Source of the DNA: Candidatus Cloacimonadota bacterium
GTDB lineage: Bacteria > Cloacimonadota > Cloacimonadia > Cloacimonadales > TCS61
Reading direction: 5' to 3'
DNA length: 39,822 bases
NCBI GenBank assembly: GCA_021736135.1
Contig: JAIPGO010000027.1
Coordinates: 1-39,822 of the forward strand
Positions 7,586 through 16,567 of this stretch are shown here, one piece after another. The translations under genes were made by a program, and so were the position numbers. Numbering within the stretch: the stretch's first letter is position 1; each line of letters starts with the position of its first letter. The notes below the pieces were generated by a model, which was not told the origin of the DNA, ran no database searches, and was given only the letters and a program-made list of their open reading frames with translations.

Positions 7586-9472
7586 ATGAGTTTAATAAGT
7601 ATAAATGAAGTAAGTCATAATTTTGGCGGACATGATATTTTTGAAAATATATCATTTTCTCTTGAGCATAACAGCCGTATAGGTCTAATAGGGTTGAACG
7701 GCAGCGGCAAGACTACTCTGTTCAATATTCTGACGGGTAGAATGGTTCCGCATACAGGTACCGTGCAGAGAGCCAGGAATTTACGTATCGCCTATCTGAG
7801 CCAGGAAGTGGAGCTTAATGAGCAGCAGACGCTGGAAGAATGCGTTAGTGGAGCGCATGAGGAATTTAATCTGCTACATAAAAATCTGGAAGCAGCGCGA
7901 CAGGCAGTGGCTGCCAGACCCGATGAAAGCAATATGAAAAAACTGCAGTCTTTGGAAGAGAATTTCTTTCAGGCGGGGGGCTATCATTTTGCGGCAGAGA
8001 TGAAGATAGTCTTAGCAGGACTAGGTTTTCCACTGGACAGCTGGCAGCGAAAAATTACCGATTTCAGTGGGGGTGAGAAAACACGTATCCAGTTTGCGCG
8101 CATTCTGCTTTCACCCAATGATCTTTTTTTACTGGATGAACCGACTAATCATCTGGATTTTGCCATGATCTACTGGCTGGAAAGTTACCTGGTAAAACAG
8201 GATAAGCCTTACCTGATCATTTCACATGATCGTCATTTTCTGGATAAAACGGTCAATAAGATTGCGGAAATAAAGAATCGCCGAATCTTTTTAACACACG
8301 GGAATTATTCCATCTGGGAAGCAGACCGCGAAACCAGAAGTTTGACCCAGGAAAGAAGTTATAAACGGCAGCAGAAGTTCATAAAAAAGACAGAGGATTT
8401 TATAGCCAAAAACATGGCAGGACAAAAGGTGCAGCAGGCGAAGAGTCGTCAACGTACACTGGCTAAACTTGAAATAATCGATAAACCGGAACATGAAAAA
8501 ATGATTAAGCTTAGTTTCGGGGCTCCCAAGCGTAGTGGTAATGACGTGGTGATTTTTGAAAATGCCAAGTTGGGCTATCCGGGAAACATTCTGGCTCACA
8601 AAGTAAATCTGCATCTTGGTTATCGCAATATAGTTGCTTTGGTAGGAGCTAACGGCAGTGGAAAAACCACCTTATTAAAATGTCTGCGCAACGAACTGAA
8701 GCCATTAGCCGGAAAAGTGAAAATGGGCGCCAGTTTGAATATTGGGTATTATGATCAGATGCACACGGAATTAAATGAAGATATAAATGTATATGAGACA
8801 ATGCAAAACCTGATGCCAGGTGCAACTCAAGGCGAGATATTGAGCTGGCTGGCACGGTTTTCCTTTACTGGAGATGACATCAGCAAACTGGTGAAAGTGC
8901 TGAGTGGAGGTGAAAAGGCAAGACTTTATCTGGCAAGACTCATACGTCAGCAGCCAAATTTTCTGATACTCGATGAGCCAACCAATCATCTTGATATTAA
9001 TACTATAGAGCAACTGGAACTGGCGCTGGAAAATTACCAGGGAACTGTGATCTTCGTATCGCATGACAGTTATTTTATCAGAAGGATTGCGCAGCGGATC
9101 TGGCTGATCAAAGACAAAACAATAAAAGAAATTGATGCTGATATTGAGGAAATATTCAATGATTCTCTGAGCAATCAGAAAGCAAAAAAAAAGCAGGAAT
9201 TTCCGGAACCGAGGGATTTGAAGAAACGCATCAATCCCCAGATACTGGAACAGATGATGACGGAAATAAATGTATTGCATCAGAAGATCGCAGATATCGA
9301 ATCCGAAATAAGTGATATTGAGAGCAAATATGGGGAAGAAAAATATTATTCAAGCAGGGAAAGTATGTTGAATTTAAAAGCTGAACATCTGGAACTGGAA
9401 AACAAGAAGTCGTTTCTGGTTAGGGAACTTGAACAGAAAGAGACTGCCTATCTGGAAAAGTGCGAAGAATGA
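7586..9472 (+). CDS. ABC-F family ATPase (ribosome-associated type)
   Basis: Two ABC ATPase domains are fused without any membrane domain, which defines the ABC-F class that acts at the ribosomal E site. Domain 1 has GLNGSGKT (36-43), the signature FSGGEKTR (about 160-167) and LLDEPTNHLD. Domain 2 has GANGSGKT (354-361), LSGGEKAR and ILDEPTNHLD. The charged linker between them (about 245-310) is the P-site tRNA-interaction motif region. Residues about 545-628 form a coiled-coil C-terminal extension as in Uup. Family members tune translation or protect against antibiotics, and which applies here is not shown. It heads an operon and overlaps the next gene by 4 nt (ATGA). Confidence 0.93.
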   Translation: MSLISINEVSHNFGGHDIFENISFSLEHNSRIGLIGLNGSGKTTLFNILTGRMVPHTGTVQRARNLRIAYLSQEVELNEQQTLEECVSGAHEEFNLLHKNLEAARQAVAARPDESNMKKLQSLEENFFQAGGYHFAAEMKIVLAGLGFPLDSWQRKITDFSGGEKTRIQFARILLSPNDLFLLDEPTNHLDFAMIYWLESYLVKQDKPYLIISHDRHFLDKTVNKIAEIKNRRIFLTHGNYSIWEADRETRSLTQERSYKRQQKFIKKTEDFIAKNMAGQKVQQAKSRQRTLAKLEIIDKPEHEKMIKLSFGAPKRSGNDVVIFENAKLGYPGNILAHKVNLHLGYRNIVALVGANGSGKTTLLKCLRNELKPLAGKVKMGASLNIGYYDQMHTELNEDINVYETMQNLMPGATQGEILSWLARFSFTGDDISKLVKVLSGGEKARLYLARLIRQQPNFLILDEPTNHLDINTIEQLELALENYQGTVIFVSHDSYFIRRIAQRIWLIKDKTIKEIDADIEEIFNDSLSNQKAKKKQEFPEPRDLKKRINPQILEQMMTEINVLHQKIADIESEISDIESKYGEEKYYSSRESMLNLKAEHLELENKKSFLVRELEQKETAYLEKCEE

Positions 9473-10443
9473 AAAAAATAGGATTTACCACCAGTTTTCC
9501 TATCGAGCCCTTTCTGGCTGCTGGTTTTCAGGTTACTGATCTCAATAATGTGTTTATTTCCGGCAGAAGCAATGAACTGGTGCAGTCAGCTGAATTTCAG
9601 GGCTATCCCCGCAACATTTGCGCCTGGATCAAGGGCATGTATGCTCTGATCAAGGAAAGCGATTATGATTACATCTTAGGTGTTATTCAGGGTGATTGCT
9701 CCAATACTCATTCTCTACTTTCCACTCTGGAAGATAGCGGACAGAAAATACTGTATTTTTCTTTTCCTTATGATCGGGACAGAGGTGCGCTGAATAATGA
9801 AATAGCCAAACTGGAAAAATTCTGTGGCGTAAGCAGAGATGAAACACAGAAGATGAAACAGGAACTGGACCGAGTGAGAGCTAAACTGGTGAAACTGGAT
9901 AATCTAACCTGGCAGACGTGTCAGGTAAGTGGAGAAGAAAATCATAGCTGGCTGGTGGCAGCAAGTGATTTTAATGGAGATCATATATTACTTGAAGATC
10001 AGCTAGATAATTTCTTTATATCAATAGAAGATAGACCTCATAATAAAAATGGCTTACGCTTGGGATATCTGGGCGTGCCACCCATTATTTCGGATTTATA
10101 TGAGTTTCTGGAAAGCCGGAACGCACATGTTGTTTTTAATGAAATCCAGAGACAGTTTGCCATGCCGTATCTGGAAAACGATATCATCGAGCAATACTGG
10201 AAATATACTTATCCTTACAGTGTAAAAGAAAGACTGACAGACATTCTGGAACAGATCAAAATCCGTAAACTGCAGGGTTTGATCAGTTATACCCAGAGCT
10301 TCTGTCATCGCCAGATTGATAATCTGCTGATCAGGAAGTATGCCGGAATACCGGTATTGACCCTGGAAGGTGATAATCCCGGAGTGTTGGATGAGCGCAC
10401 AAAACTGCGGCTGGAAAGCTTTATAGATATGTTGACCTTATAG
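9469..10443 (+). CDS. Lone 2-hydroxyacyl-CoA dehydratase D-component-like Fe-S protein (HgdB/FldC family)
   Basis: The fold signature is recognisable from the N-terminal GFTTSFPIEPFLAAGF to the C-terminal EGDNPGVLDERTKLRLESF, typical of the 2-hydroxyglutaryl-CoA dehydratase D-component family (COG1775). Cys51, Cys77 and Cys279 are placed like the ligands of the [4Fe-4S] cluster. In true dehydratases this subunit pairs with HgdA and is activated by the ATPase HgdC, and neither is encoded here. It is therefore probably one of the poorly understood stand-alone members, perhaps a low-potential reductase relative. I prefer the ATG at 9469, which overlaps the stop of the ABC-F gene; a GTG at 9460 would add three residues. 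It is co-transcribed with a metallophosphoesterase and a methyltransferase. Confidence 0.8.
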   Translation: MKKIGFTTSFPIEPFLAAGFQVTDLNNVFISGRSNELVQSAEFQGYPRNICAWIKGMYALIKESDYDYILGVIQGDCSNTHSLLSTLEDSGQKILYFSFPYDRDRGALNNEIAKLEKFCGVSRDETQKMKQELDRVRAKLVKLDNLTWQTCQVSGEENHSWLVAASDFNGDHILLEDQLDNFFISIEDRPHNKNGLRLGYLGVPPIISDLYEFLESRNAHVVFNEIQRQFAMPYLENDIIEQYWKYTYPYSVKERLTDILEQIKIRKLQGLISYTQSFCHRQIDNLLIRKYAGIPVLTLEGDNPGVLDERTKLRLESFIDMLTL

Positions 10444-10451
10444 GAAGAAAT

Positions 10452-11375
10452 ATGCTGGAAAGAAAAGATATTTTTGCGAAAAGAATTGAAAAGGAAAAAA
10501 ACTGCGGCAGAGGTATTTACGATGCAGTAAATAAGACACTCTATATTGAAAACATCCCGCTAATATATAATGCCTTCAGTCGTTTTCTGCAGATTACGGG
10601 GATTTATAAAAAATGGAAAAAGAATGCACTAGCCGTTAGAATCCGGCATGAAACATGGTATCTAAAGCGGTTGCCTGCGAGATTTGAAGAATTCAGGATT
10701 TTGCAGATAAGTGATCTGCACATTGATTCACTGCCGGAACTGGCAGAAATATTACCGGGAATGATCAAGTCAGCAGCCTGCGACCTGGTTGTTTTCACTG
10801 GTGATTTCAGGTTTGGTATCCATTGCCCGGATAATAAGATAGCCGCTTTACTTAAAGTTATAATTGAAGAAGCAAATAAAGCTGAATATGGCGCTTTAGG
10901 AATTCTTGGTAATCATGATTACCTGCAGTATTCACTGGATAACGTAGAAAAGCCGGGGCTTAAATTATTGCTCAACGAAAGCCTGAAATTGAAGAGAAAC
11001 GACGATGAGATCATGATCATCGGGCTGGATGATATTCATTATTACAAAACCGGCAGGCTTTTTGATTTCCGGGAGGAATTACAGAAACCAGGCTTTAAAC
11101 TACTGCTGGTGCATAGTCCTGAAATATATCGTGAAGCGGCGTTATATGGCATTGATCTATATCTTTGCGGACATACTCATGCCGGTCAGATCTGTCTTCC
11201 TGGGGGTATACCACTCATATCCAACAGCCGCAGCCCTCTTCAATATAATCAGGGACGATGGCAATATAGAAGAGTTTCGGGCTATACATCTGCCGGAACA
11301 GGCGCTTCCGGCTTACCTCTGCGCTGGAACTGTCCACCGGAAATTACGGTACACCGGTTAAAGGTAAAGAAATGA
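10452..11375 (+). CDS. Calcineurin-like metallophosphoesterase (YaeI/YkuE type)
   Basis: The five metal-binding blocks are all present: ISDLH (Asp88, His90), TGDF (Asp118), GNHD (Asn154, His155), VHSPE (His221) and CGHTHAGQ (His241, His243). This is a two-metal phosphoesterase. The CGHTHAGQI form with a following PGG is typical of the YaeI/YkuE subgroup, whose members act on phosphodiesters or lipid-linked phosphates. Those are usually membrane-anchored by an N-terminal helix, but here residues 1-70 show only a basic, weakly hydrophobic region and no clear signal peptide. The ATG has AGGAAGAA upstream and lies 8 nt after the previous stop. The 3' end overlaps the methyltransferase start by 4 nt. 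The substrate is unknown. Confidence 0.88.
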   Translation: MLERKDIFAKRIEKEKNCGRGIYDAVNKTLYIENIPLIYNAFSRFLQITGIYKKWKKNALAVRIRHETWYLKRLPARFEEFRILQISDLHIDSLPELAEILPGMIKSAACDLVVFTGDFRFGIHCPDNKIAALLKVIIEEANKAEYGALGILGNHDYLQYSLDNVEKPGLKLLLNESLKLKRNDDEIMIIGLDDIHYYKTGRLFDFREELQKPGFKLLLVHSPEIYREAALYGIDLYLCGHTHAGQICLPGGIPLISNSRSPLQYNQGRWQYRRVSGYTSAGTGASGLPLRWNCPPEITVHRLKVKK

Positions 11376-12028
11376 AACTGAGAAGTATTTTAAAGAAGCA
11401 TCTGAGTTATAATCCGCAACTGATTTTTGACCGGATCGCTCTGGACTATTTTAATATTTGCACTGAAATCCTGGATATTGGTTGTGGTAATGGACGCTTA
11501 ATTGCCCACGATCCAGTCAGAATAGAGGGTCTTGATGCCAGTACAGAGGCTGTGGTCTTTTGCCGGGGAAAAGGGTTTAAGGTTATATTGGGAGCTGCAA
11601 CTGCACTTCCTTATAATGATCAAAGTTTTTCTGGTGTGCATTGCAGTCACTTGATTGAACATCTCCAGCCGGATGATGCCTGGAAACTAATAAGTGAAAT
11701 GAATCGTATTCTCAAAAAAGATGGGATTTTATGCTTGCGAGCACCGTTAATGACACCATCTTTTTATTATGATTTAACGCACGTTAAACCTTACCCGCCT
11801 CAAGCTATAATGCACTCCCTGAGAACCTGGAATAGTTCTGATCCACAGAGTAAACCGCCCCTGGATAGCGAATATAAAGTATTATGCCTGAAATGGAGAC
11901 ATATGCAGATGGGAAATTCGTTTATCAGGCAGCCATTTCTATCCAGGATTCTGGAAGTAATGGCCCATTTTGGAATAAGAGAAATCCGTAGAAGCGGTTA
12001 TCTGCTGATTTTGAAGAAGACAATGTAA
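11372..12028 (+). CDS. Class I SAM-dependent methyltransferase
   Basis: A short Methyltransf_11-type domain is visible. ILDIGCGNGR (33-42) is the SAM-binding motif I, EGLDAS (52-57) carries the acidic residue that holds the ribose, and HCSHLIEHLQPDD-type motif IV/V follows. The C-terminal part (about 140-218) is basic and may contact the substrate. The gene overlaps the metallophosphoesterase by ATGA, so it is the last gene of the four-gene operon. The substrate cannot be read from the sequence. Confidence 0.82.
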   Translation: MKLRSILKKHLSYNPQLIFDRIALDYFNICTEILDIGCGNGRLIAHDPVRIEGLDASTEAVVFCRGKGFKVILGAATALPYNDQSFSGVHCSHLIEHLQPDDAWKLISEMNRILKKDGILCLRAPLMTPSFYYDLTHVKPYPPQAIMHSLRTWNSSDPQSKPPLDSEYKVLCLKWRHMQMGNSFIRQPFLSRILEVMAHFGIREIRRSGYLLILKKTM

Positions 12029-12400
12029 TTGATAATGGATAATGAATAATTCAAAAAAAGATGGAATTTAAAGATTTTCAACCACGAAATGTGCAGAAGG
12101 CGAGAAAAAGAGGGAGCGACTTAACGACTAGCGACATAATGAATTTAGAAGAGAAGATTTTTTTTTACCACAGAGGCACAGAGAACACAGAGTAAATATA
12201 AAATGTCAAATATCGGTTCTCAGTTTTCGGATTAAGCCCCCGTGTTCATTCCCCAAACTCACAAAGTTCGCTTTAGTGAACGTCCACTCTTCACGGATTT
12301 CGAGTTTCGAATCTTGAGTAACTGTTAAGCAAAATATAGAAATTACTTTACAGGTAGAGGGCAATTTTGAAAATGACTTAAATAAATACAGGAGGTATGC
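12029..12400. other. Intergenic region with dispersed-repeat-like DNA
   Basis: No open frame of note is seen. Around 12168-12193 lies ACCACAGAGGCACAGAGAAC followed by ACAGAG, a simple internally repetitive string. From memory, similar strings recur between genes of unrelated environmental genomes. The last part before rpsO is AT-rich and should hold the rpsO promoter, but I could not single out a convincing -10/-35 pair. Confidence 0.45.
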
Positions 12401-12670
12401 ATGGCATTATCACCAGAAGCCAAAAAGGCTATCATGGCAGAGTTTAAACTCCATGAGTCAGACACTGGATCACCAGAAGTCCAGGTGGCATTACTAAGTT
12501 ACAGGATCAAAGAGATCACGGAACATTTGAAAGTTCATCCCAAGGATTTTCATTCACGTCGTGGACTTTTGCAGTTGATCGGAAAACGTCGTCGTTTGCT
12601 CAACTATGTATCGAAGGAAGACATCGAACGTTATCGTAGATTAGTAAAAGAACTTGGCTTAAGACGATAA
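12401..12670 (+). CDS. rpsO: 30S ribosomal protein S15
   Basis: This is a full-length 89-residue S15, which binds the central domain of 16S rRNA early in 30S assembly. The core signature [20 protein letters not shown] is intact and the size is exactly the family's usual one. The start codon is preceded by AGGAGG with good spacing. It lies upstream of pnp in the order known from Escherichia coli, separated by a terminator hairpin and a structured leader. Confidence 0.98.
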   Translation: MALSPEAKKAIMAEFKLHESDTGSPEVQVALLSYRIKEITEHLKVHPKDFHSRRGLLQLIGKRRRLLNYVSKEDIERYRRLVKELGLRR

Positions 12671-12686
12671 AGGTTTAAACTATAAG

Positions 12687-12714
12687 ACAGGGGATGCAGT
12701 CATCCCCTGTTTTT
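12687..12714 (+). terminator. Rho-independent terminator between rpsO and pnp
   Basis: A perfect 10-bp stem ACAGGGGATG (12687-12696) pairs with CATCCCCTGT (12701-12710) around a CAGT loop and is followed by TTTT. It lies 17 nt after the rpsO stop. It probably ends most rpsO transcripts while letting some read through into pnp. Confidence 0.85.
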
Positions 12715-12730
12715 AATTGTAAGAATACTT

Positions 12731-12802
12731 GCAAGGGGTAGTGAGCAATAAGCTAAATCCGTTCAGGAAGCAGCTTTAGCCTATTGCTTCTTATCACCTT
12801 GC
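12731..12802 (+). promoter_or_regulatory. Long stem-loop in the pnp leader (candidate RNase III/PNPase control site)
   Basis: The left arm 12731-12757 pairs with the right arm 12775-12802. GCAAGG pairs with CCTTGC, then about five pairs follow a one-base bulge, then 14 of 15 positions pair (GAGCAATAAGCTAAA against TTTAGCCTATTGCTT). Roughly 25 pairs end 9 nt before the GGAG of pnp. In Escherichia coli a leader duplex of this kind is cut by RNase III and then attacked by PNPase to repress pnp. The same role here is inferred from place and shape. Confidence 0.6.
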
Positions 12803-12819
12803 CACAAAAAGGAGACAAA

Positions 12820-15123
12820 ATGCACAATTTTGACATTAAGACTCTCACCAGAACAATAAATGGTAGAGAGCTGACCGTGGAAACCGGTCGTATGGCAAAG
12901 CAGGCAGGAGGCGCTGTTTTCATGACTTATGGCGGAACCAGTATACTGGTTACGGCAACCGTATCGAAGAATGTATCTGAAGGGCAGGATTTCTTTCCCT
13001 TAACAGTAGATTTCATTGAGAAGTATTATGCTTCTGGTAAGATACCAGGCGGTTTTTTCAAAAGAGAAGCCAGACCATCAACAGCAGCAACGCTTTCCGC
13101 AAGGCTAATAGACAGAGCAATCCGTCCACTATTTCCTGATGGATTTCGTAATTCAGTACACGTTGTGATCACAGTTCTTTCCTATGATCAAGTAAATGAC
13201 CCGGCAGTGATTGGGATTTTAGGTGCTTCCATGGCATTAAGTATATCGGAAATACCCTTTAATGGTCCAATTGCGGGCGTTAAGATGGGCATGATCGATG
13301 GTAAATTCATCATCAATCCCACAGCTGAAGAACTGGAAACGTCCCGGCTTAATTTAGATGTAGCCGGAACGGAAACATCAATAGTTATGATTGAAGCAGG
13401 AGCCTTGGAGCTTAGCGAAGAGGATATGACTAATGCCATCTATACCGGTCATGAAACCATCAAAGAGCTCATTGTAATGCAAAAGGAACTTACGGCATTA
13501 GCCGGAAAGGAAAAGATCGAAGTAGTTCTGGATATAATTCCGGAACCGATAATTAGTAAAGTTGAAGCCGATTTCGGTGAGAAGATCAGTGCTGCCTCAA
13601 ACATCAAAGGCAAGCTTGAGCGTCAGGAAACATTTGAAGCAATAAAAGAAGAAATGCTGAAAAAATATGAAGAAGACGATGACGTTGAGACCTATATCAC
13701 CAATGAAAGATATTACCAGAATGCTTATGAAGCGCTGATCAAGAAATTCGTCCGTTATACCATTCTTCATAACCATCACCGCGTTGACGGCAGAGGGCTG
13801 GATGATATTCGTCCCATCACTTGCGAAATAGACATCTTGAAGCAGACACATGGCTCCGCACTTTTCACAAGAGGAGAAACTCAGTCGCTAGGTATTCTAA
13901 CTTTAGGTACCGAAAGAGATATGCAGATCATTGACAGCATGGACGAAGAATACAAGAAACATTATTTTCTGCACTATAACTTCCCGCCATTCAGCGTGGG
14001 TGAAGCAGGATTTATGCGGGGTCCAGGGCGTCGGGAACTTGGTCATGGCGCTTTGGCAGAAAGAGCTTTAGAAGCTATGATACCATCAAAAGAGGAATTC
14101 CCTTACACTATACGCATGGTATCTGAAATATTGGAGTCAAATGGCTCTTCCTCAATGGCATCAGTATGCAGTGGAACCCTGGCATTAATGGCAGGTGGCG
14201 TTCCCATCAAGAAACCGGTGGCAGGAATTGCCAATGGCTTGATCATGGAAGGCGAAGATTTCGTAGTATTAACTGACATAATGGGACTGGAAGATCATCT
14301 GGGAGATATGGATTTCAAGGTGACAGGAACCTATGAGGGTATAACAGCCATTCAAATGGATATAAAGATAGAGGGTATTACCAAAGAGATAATGGGAATA
14401 GCCCTGCAGAAAGCCAAAGTGGCAAGGGCATATATACTTGATCAGATCGTAGCATTGATCCCTGAACCACGGGCAGAACTATCGACCTTTGCCCCAAGAA
14501 TTGAAACCATGAAGATCAATCCGGATAAGATCGGAGCCGTAATAGGATCTGGTGGTAAGACCATCAAGATGATCACCGAACTTACAGGAGTTGATATTAA
14601 CATAGATGATGACGGACAGATCAATATCGCGTCACCGGATGTAAATTCTATCAATAAAGCACGTGAAATGATCCTGTCTATTGTTGAAGAACCACGTATG
14701 GGCGTGATTTATGACGCTAAGGTTTTCAGAACTGAAAGTTTCGGTGCTCTGGTAAAATTTATGAACGGAATGAAAGAAGGACTTGTTCACATCAGCAAAC
14801 TGCATACAGCAAGAATCAATCAGACGGAAGACGTTGTGAAAGTAGGTGATGAAGTAAAAGTTAAACTTCTGGATATTGATAATGGAAAATACCGATTATC
14901 GATGGTTGGTATTCCGGGAAATCCTCAACCAGATCCCAGTAAGATCCAGGCAGCACCACGTCCTTCAGATCGCGGGTCCTATGATCGAGGATCATCTGAC
15001 CGCAATTCCGCTCCCCGCAGCAATTACCGTGACAGAGATTCCAGAGGTGGCGGCAGCAGAGATAGGGATCGTAACAGGAGCACTGATAACAGACATGACG
15101 ACAATCGCAACCGCGATAAATAA
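12820..15123 (+). CDS. pnp: Polyribonucleotide nucleotidyltransferase (PNPase)
   Basis: This enzyme degrades RNA 3'-to-5' by phosphorolysis and is a trimeric degradosome component. The two RNase PH-like domains, the linking alpha domain, a KH domain (with GAVIGSGGKTIK) and an S1 domain (GALVKFMNGMKEGLVHISK) appear in normal order. The tail of about 70 residues is rich in Arg, Asp, Ser and Asn, is surely disordered, and is likely an RNA or partner-binding tail. I start at the ATG at 12820 (MHNFDIK) because GGAG sits 5 nt before it. A TTG 36 nt upstream would read through the leader stem-loop and ribosome site and is unlikely. A stem-loop leader suggests autoregulation. Confidence 0.97.
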   Translation: MHNFDIKTLTRTINGRELTVETGRMAKQAGGAVFMTYGGTSILVTATVSKNVSEGQDFFPLTVDFIEKYYASGKIPGGFFKREARPSTAATLSARLIDRAIRPLFPDGFRNSVHVVITVLSYDQVNDPAVIGILGASMALSISEIPFNGPIAGVKMGMIDGKFIINPTAEELETSRLNLDVAGTETSIVMIEAGALELSEEDMTNAIYTGHETIKELIVMQKELTALAGKEKIEVVLDIIPEPIISKVEADFGEKISAASNIKGKLERQETFEAIKEEMLKKYEEDDDVETYITNERYYQNAYEALIKKFVRYTILHNHHRVDGRGLDDIRPITCEIDILKQTHGSALFTRGETQSLGILTLGTERDMQIIDSMDEEYKKHYFLHYNFPPFSVGEAGFMRGPGRRELGHGALAERALEAMIPSKEEFPYTIRMVSEILESNGSSSMASVCSGTLALMAGGVPIKKPVAGIANGLIMEGEDFVVLTDIMGLEDHLGDMDFKVTGTYEGITAIQMDIKIEGITKEIMGIALQKAKVARAYILDQIVALIPEPRAELSTFAPRIETMKINPDKIGAVIGSGGKTIKMITELTGVDINIDDDGQINIASPDVNSINKAREMILSIVEEPRMGVIYDAKVFRTESFGALVKFMNGMKEGLVHISKLHTARINQTEDVVKVGDEVKVKLLDIDNGKYRLSMVGIPGNPQPDPSKIQAAPRPSDRGSYDRGSSDRNSAPRSNYRDRDSRGGGSRDRDRNRSTDNRHDDNRNRDK

Positions 15124-15138
15124 ATAGAGGATCCTGTA

Positions 15139-16545
15139 ATGGATTACAAAATCAAAGATATAAATCTCCGAGATTTTGGACGCGATGAAATCAGACTGGC
15201 AGAAAGTGAAATGCCTGGTTTGATGCAGTTGCGGGAAAAATATCAGGAGACTAAACCTTTTTCAGGCTTCCGCATTGCCGGAAGCCTGCATATGACTATC
15301 CAGACGGCAGTTTTGATCGAAACACTCAAAGTACTGGGCGCAGATATCCGCTGGTGCAGTTGCAATATTTATTCTACGCAGGATCATGCTGCAGCTGCGA
15401 TTGCTGATGAGGGAGTTCCGGTCTTTGCCTGGAAAGGTGAAACACTTGCTGAATACTGGTGGTGCACAAAACAAGCCTTAACCTGGGGTGATGGCGAAGG
15501 ACCCGACAGTATTGTTGACGATGGTGGAGACGCCACTTTAATGGTGCATGAAGGCTACCGGCTGGAGGAATTGTATCTTAAAACCGGAAAACTGCCCCAA
15601 ACTGATGCTGGCGAAGAGGAAATGGTCATTCTGCAAAAAACTCTTCTGGAAGACCTGGCAGGTGATCCTCAGAAATGGCATCGCATTGCCGGAAAGATCA
15701 AAGGTGTTTCGGAAGAGACAACTACGGGAGTTTTACGGCTATATCAGCAACAGGAAGCAGGCAGGCTCCTCTTCCCCGCTCTCAACGTAAATGATTCGGT
15801 TACTAAATCAAAATTTGATAATCTATATGGCTGCCGGGAATCACTGGCAGATGGCATTAAAAGAGCAACAGACATAATGATCGCCGGCAAAACGGTGGTG
15901 GTTTGTGGTTATGGAGACGTGGGCAAAGGTTGTGCGCGCTCCATGTCCGGTTTTGGCGCGAAAGTGATAATTACCGAGATCGATCCCATCTGCGCTTTGC
16001 AGGCTGCCATGGAAGGATTTGAAGTTTTGAGACTGGAAGAAACCCTGAAAAAATGTGATATCTTCGTAACTGCCACGGGTAACCGTGACATCATAACCGT
16101 GGAGCATATTTTAAAAATGAAGGATAAAGCAATAGTCTGCAACATCGGGCATTTTGATAATGAGATCCAGGTAAATAAGCTTTATGCTCATCCCGGGGTA
16201 AAAAAGAAAAATATCAAACCTCAGGTGGACGAGATAATTCTACCTCACGGAACATCCATAATACTGTTATCAGAAGGACGACTGGTAAATCTGGGTAACG
16301 CCATGGGGCATCCGTCTTTCGTGATGAGCAATTCCTTTACTAACCAGGTTCTGGCACAGATGGAAATACTGCATAAGGAGCTTGCCGTGGGTGTTTATCG
16401 TTTACCAAAGAAGCTTGATGAAGATGTAGCACGTATGCACCTGGAAAAACTGGGAGTTCACCTGACTATTCTCACTGAAGCACAGGCAAAATACATCGGC
16501 GTGGAAAAAGAAGGTCCGTATAAACCGGAGCATTATCGTTATTAA
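15139..16545 (+). CDS. ahcY: Adenosylhomocysteinase (S-adenosylhomocysteine hydrolase)
   Basis: This NAD-dependent enzyme splits S-adenosylhomocysteine into adenosine and homocysteine and so removes the product inhibitor of methyltransferases. Visible motifs are [17 protein letters not shown] (72-88), the substrate-binding [13 protein letters not shown] (216-228), the Rossmann GYGDVGKG (257-264) and the C-terminal PYKPEHYRY that closes the neighbouring subunit's cofactor site. Its 468 residues fit the long bacterial form with an extra insert (about 150-190). It follows pnp by 15 nt and is followed 22 nt later by a sugar dehydrogenase gene, so it lies within one transcription unit. Confidence 0.97.
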   Translation: MDYKIKDINLRDFGRDEIRLAESEMPGLMQLREKYQETKPFSGFRIAGSLHMTIQTAVLIETLKVLGADIRWCSCNIYSTQDHAAAAIADEGVPVFAWKGETLAEYWWCTKQALTWGDGEGPDSIVDDGGDATLMVHEGYRLEELYLKTGKLPQTDAGEEEMVILQKTLLEDLAGDPQKWHRIAGKIKGVSEETTTGVLRLYQQQEAGRLLFPALNVNDSVTKSKFDNLYGCRESLADGIKRATDIMIAGKTVVVCGYGDVGKGCARSMSGFGAKVIITEIDPICALQAAMEGFEVLRLEETLKKCDIFVTATGNRDIITVEHILKMKDKAIVCNIGHFDNEIQVNKLYAHPGVKKKNIKPQVDEIILPHGTSIILLSEGRLVNLGNAMGHPSFVMSNSFTNQVLAQMEILHKELAVGVYRLPKKLDEDVARMHLEKLGVHLTILTEAQAKYIGVEKEGPYKPEHYRY

Positions 16546-16567
16546 TAAAGGTGAAGGAGATATAAAC

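Noticed and set aside
8771-9280. 169-residue minus-strand ORF inside the ABC-F gene
   Set aside because: It is antisense to a clear ATPase domain, with no family features.
12330-12400. rpsO promoter
   Set aside because: TTGAGT and TATAGA are present but 15 nt apart, which is too short to call.
12784-12819. TTG start giving PNPase 12 extra residues
   Set aside because: Those codons lie in the leader stem-loop and ribosome site. The ATG at 12820 has ideal spacing to GGAG and the family N-terminus.
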